From NCBI GenBank assembly GCA_961205875.1, contig OY540815.1, positions 1,364,001 through 1,428,000 on the forward strand: a stretch of DNA of 64,000 nt. The letters run 5' to 3'. The notes under the pieces were generated by a model, which was given only the letters and a program-made list of their open reading frames with translations, was not told where the DNA came from and did no database searches. Of this stretch, positions 1-9,494 are shown in pieces; within the stretch, counting starts at the first letter, position 1, and each line of letters opens with the position of its first letter. Source of the stretch: Sialis fuliginosa. Its lineage: Eukaryota > Arthropoda > Insecta > Megaloptera > Sialidae. The position numbers and the translations under genes are program-made.

Positions 1-144
1 TATATGACAAAAAAAAGGTTTTCAAATTTTATTTTTTAATTTTATTCTCTGACTCGAGTCAGGGAATAAAATAGTCAGGGAATATTGAATCTGTGGTCAC
101 TGAAAGTCAAGGAATTTTATTTCCAAAAATCAGTGGACACCCTG
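1..144. mobile_element. Partial MITE-like element cut by window edge
   Basis: The right end reads CAGTGGACACCCTG at 131-144, the inverse of a CAGGGTGTCCACTG terminus, and the interior carries repeated TTCCCTGACT-like words (50-130, read in reverse). This layout is typical of small hAT/P-like insect MITEs. The left end lies outside the window, so no target duplication can be tested. Confidence 0.4.
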
Positions 145-187
145 GAAATGTAATTCGGGTCTTAAGTTGTTGAAACAAGTTGTTGTA

Positions 188-697
188 CCTGGTACCAGTT
201 TTGGTCGCTTTAAGAGCAAAATATTGTTTTTTGGGATTGATGGGCTTTTTTGTAATTATCATGAACACATGTTACTAATAAAACAAGTATCTCTTTATTC
301 AATATTATTTAAATTATTTTATATTGTTTATATTTTTTTTCTCCAGTAATGGTCAAAGTAAAACCAGTAATGATTACAAAATGATAAGTATTACGATAAA
401 AAAGTTATAAAATGAAGAATCGTTAAAGAAACAATGTAAAGCAGATGCTATGATATTATAATAATAATAATTGATAAATAGAATACACTAATAATGTTTA
501 AGTGTCCATTATTTTGACTCTTATTTGCCGATTGTCATCAAATTAAACTGTTTTACAGTTAAGTGTCTAAAATGTCTATAGATTATGATTCAGTAATGGC
601 AGTATGTAATCAAATATCAACAAATATTTCTAATTTAGTACTTTTAATTAAACAAATGTCAAACACTGGAGTGTTATCCAAAACTGCTACCAGTACC
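188..697 (+). mobile_element. Family A MITE, copy 1
   Basis: The element is bounded by CCTGGTACCAG at the left and GCTACCAGTACC at the right and is flanked by TA on both sides. It shares its whole length with the other family A copies: CTCATGAACTCATGTTACTA near the left, CCAGTAATGG in the middle, TGTCATCAAAT and ATCAACAAATATTTCTAAT near the right. The TA duplication and the terminal inverted repeat AGGTACTGGCACCAGT point to a non-autonomous Tc1/mariner-type element. It lies just beyond the stop codon of the 746-4467 gene. Confidence 0.8.
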
Positions 698-745
698 TAA
701 TTACATCGTTTTAAATGTTTTTAAAAAAGTTCAATATATTTGATT

Positions 746-3700
746 TTAAATCCAGTACAGTGAAATTTCTCGAACCTTATTTACTAATAAAACATAAAAT
801 ATAGCGAATATTTAAAAAAAATATTTTGTTGTGTTTAATTAATAAAATTATCAGTAATACTCACCACAAAAAATAAGTGATGTTATAAATTCAAAAATTC
901 CGGTCAAAAATATACCATTTATAAAATTAAGGCCTAAATTAATCACGCTTCCAAAAATTGTTATAAAGACGAAGGCACATTGAAATATAATCCAAAAATA
1001 TACATATTTTCGATTTTGCTGAAAAATATTTTGTTTAAAATTAATATTTAATATTAAAATAAAATATAAAAGAATAGATAACAATAATAAATTGTGAACA
1101 AAAAGTTCTCAATCAACATTGACGCAAATCAACTGTTTCAGTGATAGAGGCGGTTTTGTATTTAACTTTAAAAAATTTAAATATGCTTGACAATGAGTGA
1201 ACCTTAGACAAGGAAAGATAAAGGACAAATAACAGATTAACTAGCGTTGTTACCATATCACTCCACGAGTCATTGGCGTATCATTCAGATTTTAAAATAA
1301 ATATCAATTGTTTTGAATTATAAAATAATTATTAATAAATATTTTATATTGTCTTTAAAAGTATTTCAGTGATAATTGATTAACAGAGAAACGTCTATTT
1401 GGAACTATCATCTGTCATACATACTAAATTCAATTGTAATTTAAAGCATATTTGCATATTATAAATTTTCAACTAACGCCTCTGGGATAATATGCATGTA
1501 AATGACGGTTGTGACATTTAAGAAAAGGTGGCCGTCGGTTTCATATACATATGGGCATTGGTTGTTATGTATCCATAGTCTTTCCTAATGTAGGTGTGAA
1601 CCAAAGCGGAAATTACAGATATGCATTTTCCGTATGGCCGAGCCAATGGTAACACTTAGTAGACTGAACCTGGTTTTACTAATTCTAGATTATCTTTATT
1701 ATTTATATTTAAATAAAGAAAGCATAATAAAATTTTTAACAATTAAAATAATAAATTAAATTATTCACTAAATTTCAAACTAGATTTGATCTTTGAAATA
1801 ATTGATTTTCTGACCTATGTTGAGTATTTATACTTTTTGTTTGAGTTTTATTAGAACTATAAGATTTAACAACAGGCTTATAATCAGCGACGGCTTTAGG
1901 GGGGGGGGGGGGGGGGGCGAACCAGGGTGACCGCCTGGGGCGGCAGGCCAGGTGGGGTGGCGCACAATGGGGTATAAGTGATATTTTTGGTTCAAATCAG
2001 TATGAGTAAACTTTTTTGAAGTCTGTAGGATCGCGTCAAGCTGAGATATTAACTATTAAACTTATTTGTTAATTTATTAATTTTAATTGATTTTTGAAAT
2101 TTTTTTTAGGAGGAGAGATGGCGGAAAAATAAATCTCGCCGGCTATACTTATAATCTAAAGGATGAGTTTTTTTATTTTGTACTGCTTAATATCTGTGAA
2201 AACCAAGGATTTTTAAGGAACATATTTGGTACAAAAGTTTCAGGATTTGGAGCGGTAAAATTAAAGGAGGTAACAATTTTGATCTTGAGTGGACGTTTCA
2301 AGGTCATTTTGGGGTCACCTTAATTTTTTTAAATGGAAACCTGCTTATTATAGATTCGTATTTTGCAGAAAAAATAAACAAATTTTGTCTTAAAAGTTTT
2401 TTTTTTAAATTCAATTTTAACGTAATTTTTTTTCTTTTTTTACATAATTTTTTTTTGTGTTAAATAACTTCAAACTTTTAAAACGCAATAAATTAATATA
2501 TTAAAAAAATACGTTAAAATTTATGTTTAAAAAAAACATACAAAAATTGTTTTTTTTTCTGCAAAAAAAATTCTATTTGAAAAAAAAAAATGTTGGCCCT
2601 AAAATGACCTTAAAACTTCCACTCAAAGTCAAAATTGTTACCTTCTTTGGTTTTGCCCCTCTAAATCCTGAAACTTTTGTACCATACAATATATTTTCCG
2701 TAAAAATCCTTAGTTTTCCAGATATTAAATAGTCTCAAGATAAAAAACTCCTGTATATGAAATATATTTTTTTGATAAATACCGTCATTATTCCACGGAC
2801 TAGGATGTAATTAATTATTGCTTGAAGTATATAGATAAAAATAGCACTAATGTATAGAACTCTCTTATCTACAAAAAAAAACAACAATGAGATATTATTT
2901 TTAAAAATATTTTATTACTTGTATGAATAATCAGGGGTGTGCTGCCAAACATTTAACAACCGGCTCGCTATATAAAAAAATAAAAATAAAAATTACGCAT
3001 AATTTTCAATGCTCTGTTGCAGTTTCCGAAAATAGCAACCGAATATGCACAATAAATGTAAAGTACCGAATCAAGTTTTAAAAATTGAACGAATGTCGAA
3101 TGCACTTTTTTTAGGAACACAAATTTAAAGATGATAGGCAGAACTTAGGAAAAGAGCAAAACACGGTATGTAGCGTTTGTAGTACAAAGTAGAGCTGGTC
3201 ACGTGAGTAATTTTTGCTCACGATCACGCACGCTCACGAGAGAAAAATGTTTAGTCACGCCCGCTCACTCACGGTTACAAAAAAGTATTCACGATCACGC
3301 ACGCTCACGAATTCTATTTTTTTACTCACGCCTGATCACGCACGTGACCCGATTTAATCTAATTGTTGTAAATTAAATTTTGAAATTATGAAAATTAATG
3401 TTTTTACGTGCAATATATTGTGATGTATATTTTATATTAATATTATTTTCTTGTAAATTACATTCAAGTATAGTAATAGCAAACAAAACAATAAGAAAAT
3501 AAAGCTACAATGCATTTTTAAATCTTTTTTTGGTGTTCTGATATAGTTGGCAATACTGACCATGTGAAAGTACTTCTAAAAAAACATTTATTTTTTATAC
3601 TATATTTTTAATGTCAAAATTCGTTTTAAAACATTATTATATTTCTGCATTATTAGTTCAGATATTAAAAAAAAAGATCAAAGAAGTTTTAAAAAAAATT

Positions 3701-4467
3701 ATCTTCAAAATATACTCACGGACTCACGCACGAGAAAAATGTACTCACGCACAGTCAAAATTCGTTTTAAAACATTATTATATTTCTGCATTATTAGTTC
3801 AGATATTAAAAAAAAAGATCAAAGAAGTTTTAAAAAAAATTATCTTCAAAATATACTCACGGACTCACGCACGAGAAAAATGTACTCACGCACAGTCTGA
3901 CGTACGGTTGTTTTAATTTGACTCACGATTACACTCGCTCAAGATTCTAGATTTGAAAATCGCTCACGCTCACGCGGGTCACAACCGTGACCCGAAAAAT
4001 TCACGACCCGCGTCCAGCTCAAGTACAAAGGCTTTATCGATAGAGCGTGAAGTCGAACCGAAATCAACAGATACCGCGTGAAAACGAAAACATAAAAATG
4101 GTCTGAACTTTTATTCGCGGAATAATTTAACAACCGACTCGCCGATTTTCAAAAATCTTAACAACCGGCTCGCGCGAGCCGGCTCCAGCACACCCCTGCT
4201 TATATGATTTTATAAAAAAAAAATATTAAACCTGACCACTTATAACACCATGAACTTCTATTATTTCCCATCCTGTAACCAGTGCAACAATACATAATAT
4301 TGTTGTAAAAACAGAGAAAACCTATAATAAGATGAATAAATAAATACAAGTAAACAAAATGTACAAATGATAAATAAACTTACTAGAAACGCAGACCCTA
4401 TTATCATTGAACCCAATTGTAATGGAATACAACAAAGGCAACTATTTAATCTTGGTACAGGAACCAT
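746..4467 (-). CDS. Small four-transmembrane protein, DUF4728-like, five exons
   Basis: Exons, in coding order on the minus strand: 4467-4384, 4321-4232, 2863-2783 (or 2868-2783), 1018-865, 783-746; stop TAA at 748-746. Together they give 148 residues, about the usual size of insect DUF4728 proteins as I remember the family. The N-terminus MVPVPRLNSCLCCIPLQLGS (C10, C12, C13) matches the family pattern of a Cys cluster before a G-rich first helix. Hydrophobic segments lie near residues 14-46, 60-80, 92-113 and 117-136, and the C-terminus CVNKVREI recalls the CVNSxYxEI ending of the family. Splice sites: CTA|GTAAGT, TATAG|GTTTT, GTG|GTGAGT, TTTTTCAG|CAA, ATTAG|TAA. Introns 1 and 4 are 62 and 81 bp; introns 2 and 3 were enlarged by transposons. 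The exon 2-3 junction is ambiguous: CAG|GTTTAA with ATAAG|AGA, or AGTG|GTCAGG with TTGTAG|ATA; both keep the frame and 148 residues (GQ versus DK). Molecular function unknown; presumably an integral membrane protein. Confidence 0.75.
1019..1884. other. Intron 3 of the membrane-protein gene, proximal part
   Basis: A+T-rich intronic sequence with no convincing exon. Loosely mirrored words (GTTACCAT near 1248, ATGGTAAC near 1645; AAGGAAAGA near 1210, TCTTTCCTAA near 1580) may be the worn ends of an old inverted-repeat element. Confidence 0.4.
1885..2147. mobile_element. hAT-type MITE with 8-bp target duplication
   Basis: It starts CAGCGACGGCTTTAG, followed by a run of 17-18 G, and is flanked by a perfect 8-bp duplication CTTATAAT at 1877-1884 and 2148-2155. 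The interior matches the element at 55968-56425 (GGCGCACAATGGGG, GGATCGCGTCAAGCTGAGAT, GGAAAAATAAATCTCGCC). The right terminus is shortened compared with that copy. It sits inside intron 3 of the membrane-protein gene and splits the left arm of the palindrome that follows. Confidence 0.8.
2156..2753. mobile_element. Long inverted-repeat element in intron 3
   Basis: Two arms of about 170 bp face each other: 2160-2330 and 2585-2753. The left arm has ACAAAAGTTTCAGGATTT and GTCATTTTGGGG; the right arm has the reverse complements (AAATCCTGAAACTTTTGT at 2664-2681, CCCTAAAATGAC at 2597-2608). The spacer is T-rich. The outer end CCTGTATATG at the right suggests an ACAGG-type terminus, and the matching left terminus probably lies near 1872, before the inserted hAT MITE. 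Open frames across the arms are artefacts of the repeat. Confidence 0.7.
3190..4022. mobile_element. Nested hAT-type MITE rich in CTCACG motifs
   Basis: Ends TAGAGCTGGTCACG and CGCGTCCAGCTCAA are inverted, with a perfect 8-bp target duplication GTACAAAG at 3182-3189 and 4023-4030. TAGAGCTGG is a common hAT-type start. Both ends carry dense arrays of CTCACG/ATCACGCACG words (3205-3345 and 3713-4010), as expected of subterminal transposase-binding motifs. It is inserted in the element 2932-4198. Confidence 0.8.
3613..3894. repeat. Perfect 141-bp tandem duplication
   Basis: 3613-3753 and 3754-3894 look identical over 141 bp. Because 141 is a multiple of three, an open frame of 101 codons runs through both copies, but it is an accident of the duplication inside a transposon. 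The lack of differences implies a recent event or an assembly artefact. Confidence 0.85.
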
Positions 4468-4519
4468 ATTTATTTTTTTATTTAAAAAATGCCAGTATAG
4501 CTGTAATAGTATTTGTACT

Positions 4520-4575
4520 ATGCTCTAAATGAATAATTTTGTAATATAAAAGTATAACCACAATTTATATCCTGT
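4520..4575 (-). promoter_or_regulatory. Possible TATA promoter of the membrane-protein gene
   Basis: Reading the minus strand, GGATATAAATTG (about 4562-4573) offers a TATAAA box about 100 bases before the ATG at 4467. It would put the start near 4535 and give a short 5' leader. Nothing else supports it, and TATA-like words are frequent in DNA this rich in A+T. Confidence 0.25.
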
Positions 4576-4618
4576 TTTTTAATCAATATCAGTGGCGTAC
4601 TCGCTATAAAAACCCCCA

Positions 4619-5316
4619 TTTGCTAAGTAAATGCACAGTGCTTCCTCGTGCTAGGTAGTTAATTATTGAACAATTTATATAAAAAGTGATAGTGTTCAGA
4701 TAAATTGCTTAGAATTGGTTAACCATCTAATTTTATACAATATTACTAAAAAATATTAGTTCGAAATTTTTAATAAGATGATTATTTTTTCGTATATTTT
4801 TAATTTCTTAACAATTTCAATTTAAATCTAAATTTATGCAAACGTCAAAATGACATTTAATATATCAAAGTAAATTTCAATTTAATAAAACAATTAATTA
4901 ATTGAGATAAATCTTTGTAAAGGAATATTTTACAACAAACGTTGTGGTGACCTATATTATAGGAAATTGCTCTACAAAAATAATTCTATAAAATTTTTAC
5001 ATAACATGTGTTTTTGAAAAAATAAATATTTTGAGATGTCACCCCTCTCCTTTACACACGATTTTGATAATTTTGAAATGAGACCATCCTCAAGTCAGAC
5101 CCAACCAACTAACCAAGTTTCATTAATATTGATTTAGTGGTTCATGAGTTATGCGTGAGACAAACACACAGACAGACACACAAATACGGAACGAAATTTT
5201 TTTGTCCTGAAACGGAAAGATGAATTTAAAATTTTGAAATCGGTGAACAATTTTTTTGTCTCATTTTAAAACAATCACAAAATTTCTCGTATCTTTGATA
5301 TTGCGAGAAAGTAAAA
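4619..5316 (+). repeat. Family C dispersed repeat, copy 1
   Basis: Family C runs from CAAGTAAATxCACAGTGCTT and CCTCGTGCTA through TTATACAATTTTACTAAAAA, GTCAAAATGACATTTAATAT, CAAACGTTGT, a CACCCCT block, a GACAGACAGACA microsatellite and ACGGAACGAAA to CTTCTCGTATCTTCGATATT, GCGAGGAAGC. The two ends share an inverted GCTTCCTCG. This copy ends TTGCGAGAAAGTAAAA. Class unknown; no coding capacity seen. Confidence 0.75.
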
Positions 5317-5436
5317 TAATTATTTAATATCCTTTAATCTCCATGAAAACGAAAATAATATAAAACTGTATTAAATATTGATATAAATTATAATCCTTTA
5401 ATTATTAATCCATAATAATATCAGAAATCCGAAAGT

Positions 5437-5650
5437 GTATCAATCTATCTGTCTATCTGCTACATTTTCACAGTTGAACCGCTGAACCGATCTAAATGAA
5501 ATTTGGCAAGGAGATAGATTACATTCTGGGGAAGGACATAGACTACTTTGTATCCCGAAAATTTGTTAGATAAAAAAAATGGGTGTGTGACATTTGTACA
5601 CGCGAATGATACTTTTTTGGCGTAGACATCTAACGTACAAATGCGAAACT
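5437..5650 (+). repeat. LINE-like 3' fragment (family I), copy 1
   Basis: Contains TCTATCTGTCTATCTGCTAC, GAACCGATCTAAATGAAATT, GGCAAGGAGATAGATTACAT, GGACATAGACTACTTTGTAT and AAAAATGGGTGTGTGACATT. This kind of text is common in insect non-LTR/SINE tails. A second piece lies at 50199-50360 and ends with the typical GCGAACGAAGTCGCGGG. Confidence 0.5.
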
Positions 5651-6237
5651 AAAAACCTGTTTTATCGACTGTATTATAATACTTATCTTCATATATGGTG
5701 TTATTTTTATTAACCTTAATTCCACACGGTCAAGGTCAAGGGTAACAACTAGTAATAAATAATATATTTATTTATATTTTTAAAATATAGGTATAATATA
5801 CAGTACGCTTCTGATTTATATGTATTTTGCGATAATATAGCTATCGACACTTTATCACTTATCATTTTCATTCAATTAAATTATACAATTTTTGAAGTGC
5901 AAATACATGTATGTATGCTGTAGTTTAATTTGCTAAAAATAGTATTTTTTTAAATGTTATAATTTATAATTTTCAGTAACGCACATGCATAAAAAAATTG
6001 TATGATAAAAACATTAAAACGTTTATATTTTCGATTAATTTATAGTCAGTTAATGACTCACTTAAAATGTTATGGAATTTAAAATTGATAACTAATTTAC
6101 GAAATTCATTTCCGAATACTGACGCAAGCGTGAAACAAAAAAGTATTTATTAGTTCGTTTTTTTTTACATAATAATATGTTTCGAATATTCAAGAAAATT
6201 AATTATTTTATATTCTTAATTATCTGTATTTATGTAC
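5651..6237. other. A+T-rich stretch, nothing identified
   Basis: No gene, repeat boundary or splice-bounded frame could be supported here. Confidence 0.4.
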
Positions 6238-6600
6238 AGTCGCCTGCAGAACTCGTCTGGCACCCTAAAGGCTACAATCGCTTACAACAGATTCCAAATT
6301 TAAAGATAAACATCATCGGTTATCTTTTTCTATCAAGTTTAATATATTTAAAAACTAAAATTCGGAATATCAAATATTTATTGCCACAAAATTTACGTAT
6401 ACAATTTTCAATAGATTACATAATAATTTAATTGCACAAATATATATGAGTACCTATTATAAACGAAGAGTAGTTCTTTATCTAACAAATGAATTTCAAA
6501 ACATCTGTCTTTGTTTGATACATGGAGAAATGATTTAAATATTATAATAATCAAATGGGAAGAGCCTACTAAGTTTGTGATAAACGAAAATGAATACAAA
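6238..6600 (+). repeat. Family E dispersed repeat, copy 1
   Basis: It matches the reverse complement of 28020-28475 over most of its length: the CACCCTAAAGGCTACAATCG segment, TCGGTTATCTTTTTCTA, TTCGGAATATCAA, ATTGCCACAAAATTTA, and CAAATGGGAAGAGCCTACTA. Further copies are at 19700-19900 and 23876-24030. An 84-codon frame from 6177 starts with a signal-peptide-like stretch and runs into the repeat. A similar short peptide can be read in the 23.9 kb copy (pattern KGxNRLQQ), but the repeat also continues through non-coding parts, so I treat it as a mobile repeat. Confidence 0.6.
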
Positions 6601-6769
6601 CTGCAAGTGTGTGTACCTACTTATCGTTAGTATAAGGACCTTAATAGTATATACATATACAAGCAATCTATCCAAGTTCCAATGCATTAATTCGGAATCG
6701 GAGAGGACAGGATGAAACTTTGAGGGTAGTTAGGGCCCATTAAAAGAAGTTTAAATCCAAGTTATAGTT

Positions 6770-7098
6770 TAGAAAATATCGAAATATACATCCGGGAATA
6801 TATTATTCGAGCGATGGCGACCCGTGTCGCGGCGTGCGGTAAGGAGGGAGCGTGCCAACTAGTCGCCGGGCAGAGGGAATGATCATAGGCCGGTATTCTT
6901 TTGATTGTCAATTGTTTATTTTGTTTACAATAATTAACTTTTAAATTTAAATAGAACAAAAATTATTTGTACTTTTTGTTCCGATTCGTTTTTGTTGGGT
7001 AATTTAAGTGTTGTTTGGTTTTTATTACAATAATAACTAATCGTGTTTGTACTTAATTCAACTATATATTTTTTAAATCCTAAACAATAATTCCGTAA
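6770..7098 (-). repeat. Family J dispersed repeat, partial copy 1
   Basis: This is the reverse complement of part of the copy at 20931-21770: GAAAATATCGAAATATACAT, a G+C-rich block with GTGCCAAC, GCCGGTATTCTTTTGATTGT, CCGATTCGTTTTTGTT, and CTAATCGTGTTTGTA. Both ends of the full repeat are absent. Confidence 0.6.
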
Positions 7099-7429
7099 CC
7101 CGATGCGAATGCGAATATTGACTTTTTTTATTATACCTAAATTTTCTTTTTCTTATTTTTTTGCTTTTAGGGGAGCATTAACCTCCCTCAACATTTATTT
7201 TTATAAATTTTAATTTGTATTAATTTGATAAGTTTTTTTTTGGGGGGGGGGGGGGGCGGAGAGCATGGTTCATATAATCCCTTCCGCCTTAAAAAAATAT
7301 TGCATTATTTAATTTGCTTTAATTTTATAACTATTTTTTTGGGAGTTGGGGCATGAATCAAACAACCCCCACCCCAAATGTATTGCTTTAATTTTATAAA
7401 AAAAAAATTTTTTGTTAATAATTCAAAAG
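7099..7429. other. Low-complexity stretch with poly-G run
   Basis: It holds a run of about 14 G near 7243-7256 and a G-rich/C-rich pair around 7330-7375. TGCGAATGCGAAT occurs at about 7105 and again near 7897, bracketing this region and the family F repeat. This may mark the worn ends of one older element. Confidence 0.35.
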
Positions 7430-7790
7430 ACCCCAACTGATTAGCATCAAAATCAATAGGTCTAGAGTCTAGAGTACTCAAAAATAATTCAAATCGGTGC
7501 ATTTTTACAGTAGTTATCGTGAGCGAAAGAAAATTCTAGCACCAAAATAGGTCTGGAGTACTCACTGAGACAAACATTTTCCCCAAAAATTATTCAGATC
7601 GGTGCATTTTTACAATAGTTATCGTGAACGAAAGAAAATTTACATCCAGACACACGCACAGCCGCCATGCGGAAATCAACTTTTCTTTACGTTTTGAAGT
7701 TTGTACGATCAGAATCTGCTCTTATCTCGGACACAATTTTTCGACGGTAGTACAATATTTCCATTTCTTTCAGAACATGGAACTAAAAAT
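7430..7790 (+). repeat. Family F repeat, copy 1, with internal duplication
   Basis: The text ATCGGTGCATTTTTACAxTA, GTTATCGTGAACGAAAGAAA, CGCCATGCGGAAATCAACTT and ACGTTTTGAAG recurs at 16440-16700 and, inverted, at 55515-55870. In this copy the segment with ATCGGTGCATTTTTACA and GTTATCGTGA occurs twice, near 7494 and 7598, so about 105 bp are tandemly duplicated. Confidence 0.7.
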
Positions 7791-8073
7791 AAATTTGACT
7801 GTTCCTAAGTTCTTAAAAATAACTATTTAATATAAAAGATAAAAAAAGATTGTTTTTTATTATTACAAAAACAAGTAATATTCGCACTTTTTCTTGCGAA
7901 TGCGAATGTTAAAAAATGTGCGACTATTCGCGAATGCTAGTATACATATATAACTCCAATAAAATAATAAGATTTGAATTAGTCGTATTGGTATCTGAAC
8001 TGTCCACTTAACTGTTTTTCTTTCATAGAATTAATAACAAAGTAAAGTACACAAATAAAACATTGATATCATT

Positions 8074-8400
8074 TTGAATTATATACACAGGCATAGTACG
8101 TGTACCCCAATAAAGAAAGTTTCGAAGGCGGCGTGGCAGCAGCGCGGTAAACAATATACGATCGCGCAGGTAACCATCTACTTCACTTATAAAATATTCA
8201 GACAAACGGTGCAGGTATGGTGTACTGCCTGGGTAAATATAACAAGTAGAAGAAGTATACAAATTAAAAATGCAAGAAACAGAAAACCCGTAATAAATCT
8301 TGGAGAGCGAAAACCTTTGCCATTCATAATTGATCAGGCTCCATCACGGTACAACAATGGCATCTGTGTGGAGTCCATTAGCGCACCGAGCAACCAATAA
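8074..8400 (+). CDS. Unassigned 108-codon open frame, doubtful
   Basis: An uninterrupted frame of 108 codons (ATG at 8074, TAA at 8398-8400) crosses a G+C-richer patch at 8115-8170. Inside it GCGCAG|GTAACC (8163-8174) and GTGCAG|GTATGG (near 8215) look like splice donors, and TATACACAG lies before 8095. The minus strand is also partly open here. I recognise no domain. It could be an exon cluster, a transposon remnant or chance; nothing distinguishes these by eye. Confidence 0.2.
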   Translation: MNYIHRHSTCTPIKKVSKAAWQQRGKQYTIAQVTIYFTYKIFRQTVQVWCTAWVNITSRRSIQIKNARNRKPVINLGERKPLPFIIDQAPSRYNNGICVESISAPSNQ

Positions 8401-8694
8401 AGGTAGGGAGGGGGATCAAATGTGTGGGCAGGGTTGACAAATAAGATTTGGGTGCCCAAAGATTTTCTATCTTTAGAATGATATCTTGAGGAAATATGAT
8501 TTTTTTCGATTCTTTTTCACGCTGTACTTCAACAAAGATCTCGTGGCCTTTCTATAAAATGAGATTTGTATACCTCGATGGAGGTATTATTAGAAATCGC
8601 ACCAAGTCTGTCAGATTTACCTATATTTATATCATTTTTAAGGGGTATACATGGTACAAAGTATTAATGTTTTCTTTAATTTAAAAAATATATA

Positions 8695-9494
8695 TCTGCC
8701 AAGTAAATACACAGTGCTTCCTCGTGCTAAATTCACCAAAGGTAGTTAGTTATTGAACAATTTAAATAAAAACCGATAGTGTTTAGATAAATTGCCTGAA
8801 ATTGGCTAACCATTTACTTTTTATACAATTTTACTAAAAAATATTAGTTCGAAATTTTTCTTAAAACGCACCTGATTATTATTTCGTATATTTTTAATTT
8901 TTGACAACTTCAATCTAAATCTAAAGTTATGCAAACGTCAAAATGACATTTAATATGTCCAAGCAAATATATTTATTTTTTCAATTTAGAAAAAGAAAAC
9001 ACGATATTTTAAAATAAATTGAGATAAATCTTTGTAAGGGAATATTTTACAACAAACGTTGTAGACCCATATTATAGGAAATTTAATGCTCTACAAAAAA
9101 TATTCTATAAAATTTTCACGTTACATGTGTCGTTCTTGAGATATCTTGAAAAAATAAATATTTTGGGGTGTCACCCCTACCCTTACAAAAGATTTTGATG
9201 ATTTTGAAATGGGACCGTCCTCAAGCCAAACCCAACCATCCGACCAAGTTTCAATAATATCGGTTCAGTGATTCATGAGTTATGCGTGTGACAAGGATTC
9301 AGGGGACAGACGGACACACGGACACACACACGGACGGACGGACAGACAGACAGACACGGAACGAAAAGTGTTTGTCTTGACGTGAAACGGAAAGATAAAT
9401 TTAAAATTTTGAAATCGGAGAACATTTTATTTGTCCCAATCTGAAACGATCACAAAGCTTCTCGTATCTTCGATATTGCGAGGAAGCAAAATAG
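8695..9494 (+). repeat. Family C repeat, copy 2 (most complete)
   Basis: A full-length copy of about 800 bp from TCTGCCAAGTAAATACACAG to GCGAGGAAGCAAAATAG. The GACA-type microsatellite at 9300-9360 is longest here. It faces copy 3 (10115-10826) in inverted orientation across a 620-bp spacer. Confidence 0.8.

Larger units (their letters stand above)
2932..4198. mobile_element. hAT-like element in intron 2, host of a nested element
   Basis: Terminal repeats CAGGGGTGTGCTG (2932-2944) and CAGCACACCCCTG (4186-4198) are exact inverses, followed inward by AACAACCGGCTCGC-type words on both sides (2956-2970 and 4131-4180). A convincing 8-bp duplication is not visible; CTTGTATG (2919-2926) and CTTATATG (4199-4206) are near matches but six bases lie between the left one and the terminus. 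The interior is interrupted by the 833-bp element at 3190-4022. It occupies nearly all of intron 2. Confidence 0.7.

Noticed and set aside
167..349. 60-codon plus-strand frame
   Set aside because: It lies within family A copy 1, whose other copies do not conserve the frame.
1899..1917. Poly-G run as a possible regulatory G-tract
   Set aside because: It lies in a hAT MITE terminus where other copies have short G runs; probable slippage or sequencing error.
2087..2732. Two open frames (plus strand, 2087-2323 and 2523-2732)
   Set aside because: They lie in opposite arms of an inverted repeat and across a hAT terminus; no coding signal.
3114..3164. Exon-like segment between CACTTTTTTTAG and GTATGT on the plus strand
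   Set aside because: It lies inside the 2932-4198 element in an intron of the opposite strand, is only 51 bases long and has no partner exon.
3205..3345. Spaced CTCACG words resembling a CRISPR-like array
   Set aside because: The units are irregular hexamers without constant spacers, inside a hAT MITE; this is also not prokaryotic DNA.
3611..3916. 101-codon open frame with two identical 47-residue repeats
   Set aside because: It is produced by a 141-bp tandem duplication inside a hAT MITE; composition is that of the A+T-rich MITE and no start context or homology supports it.
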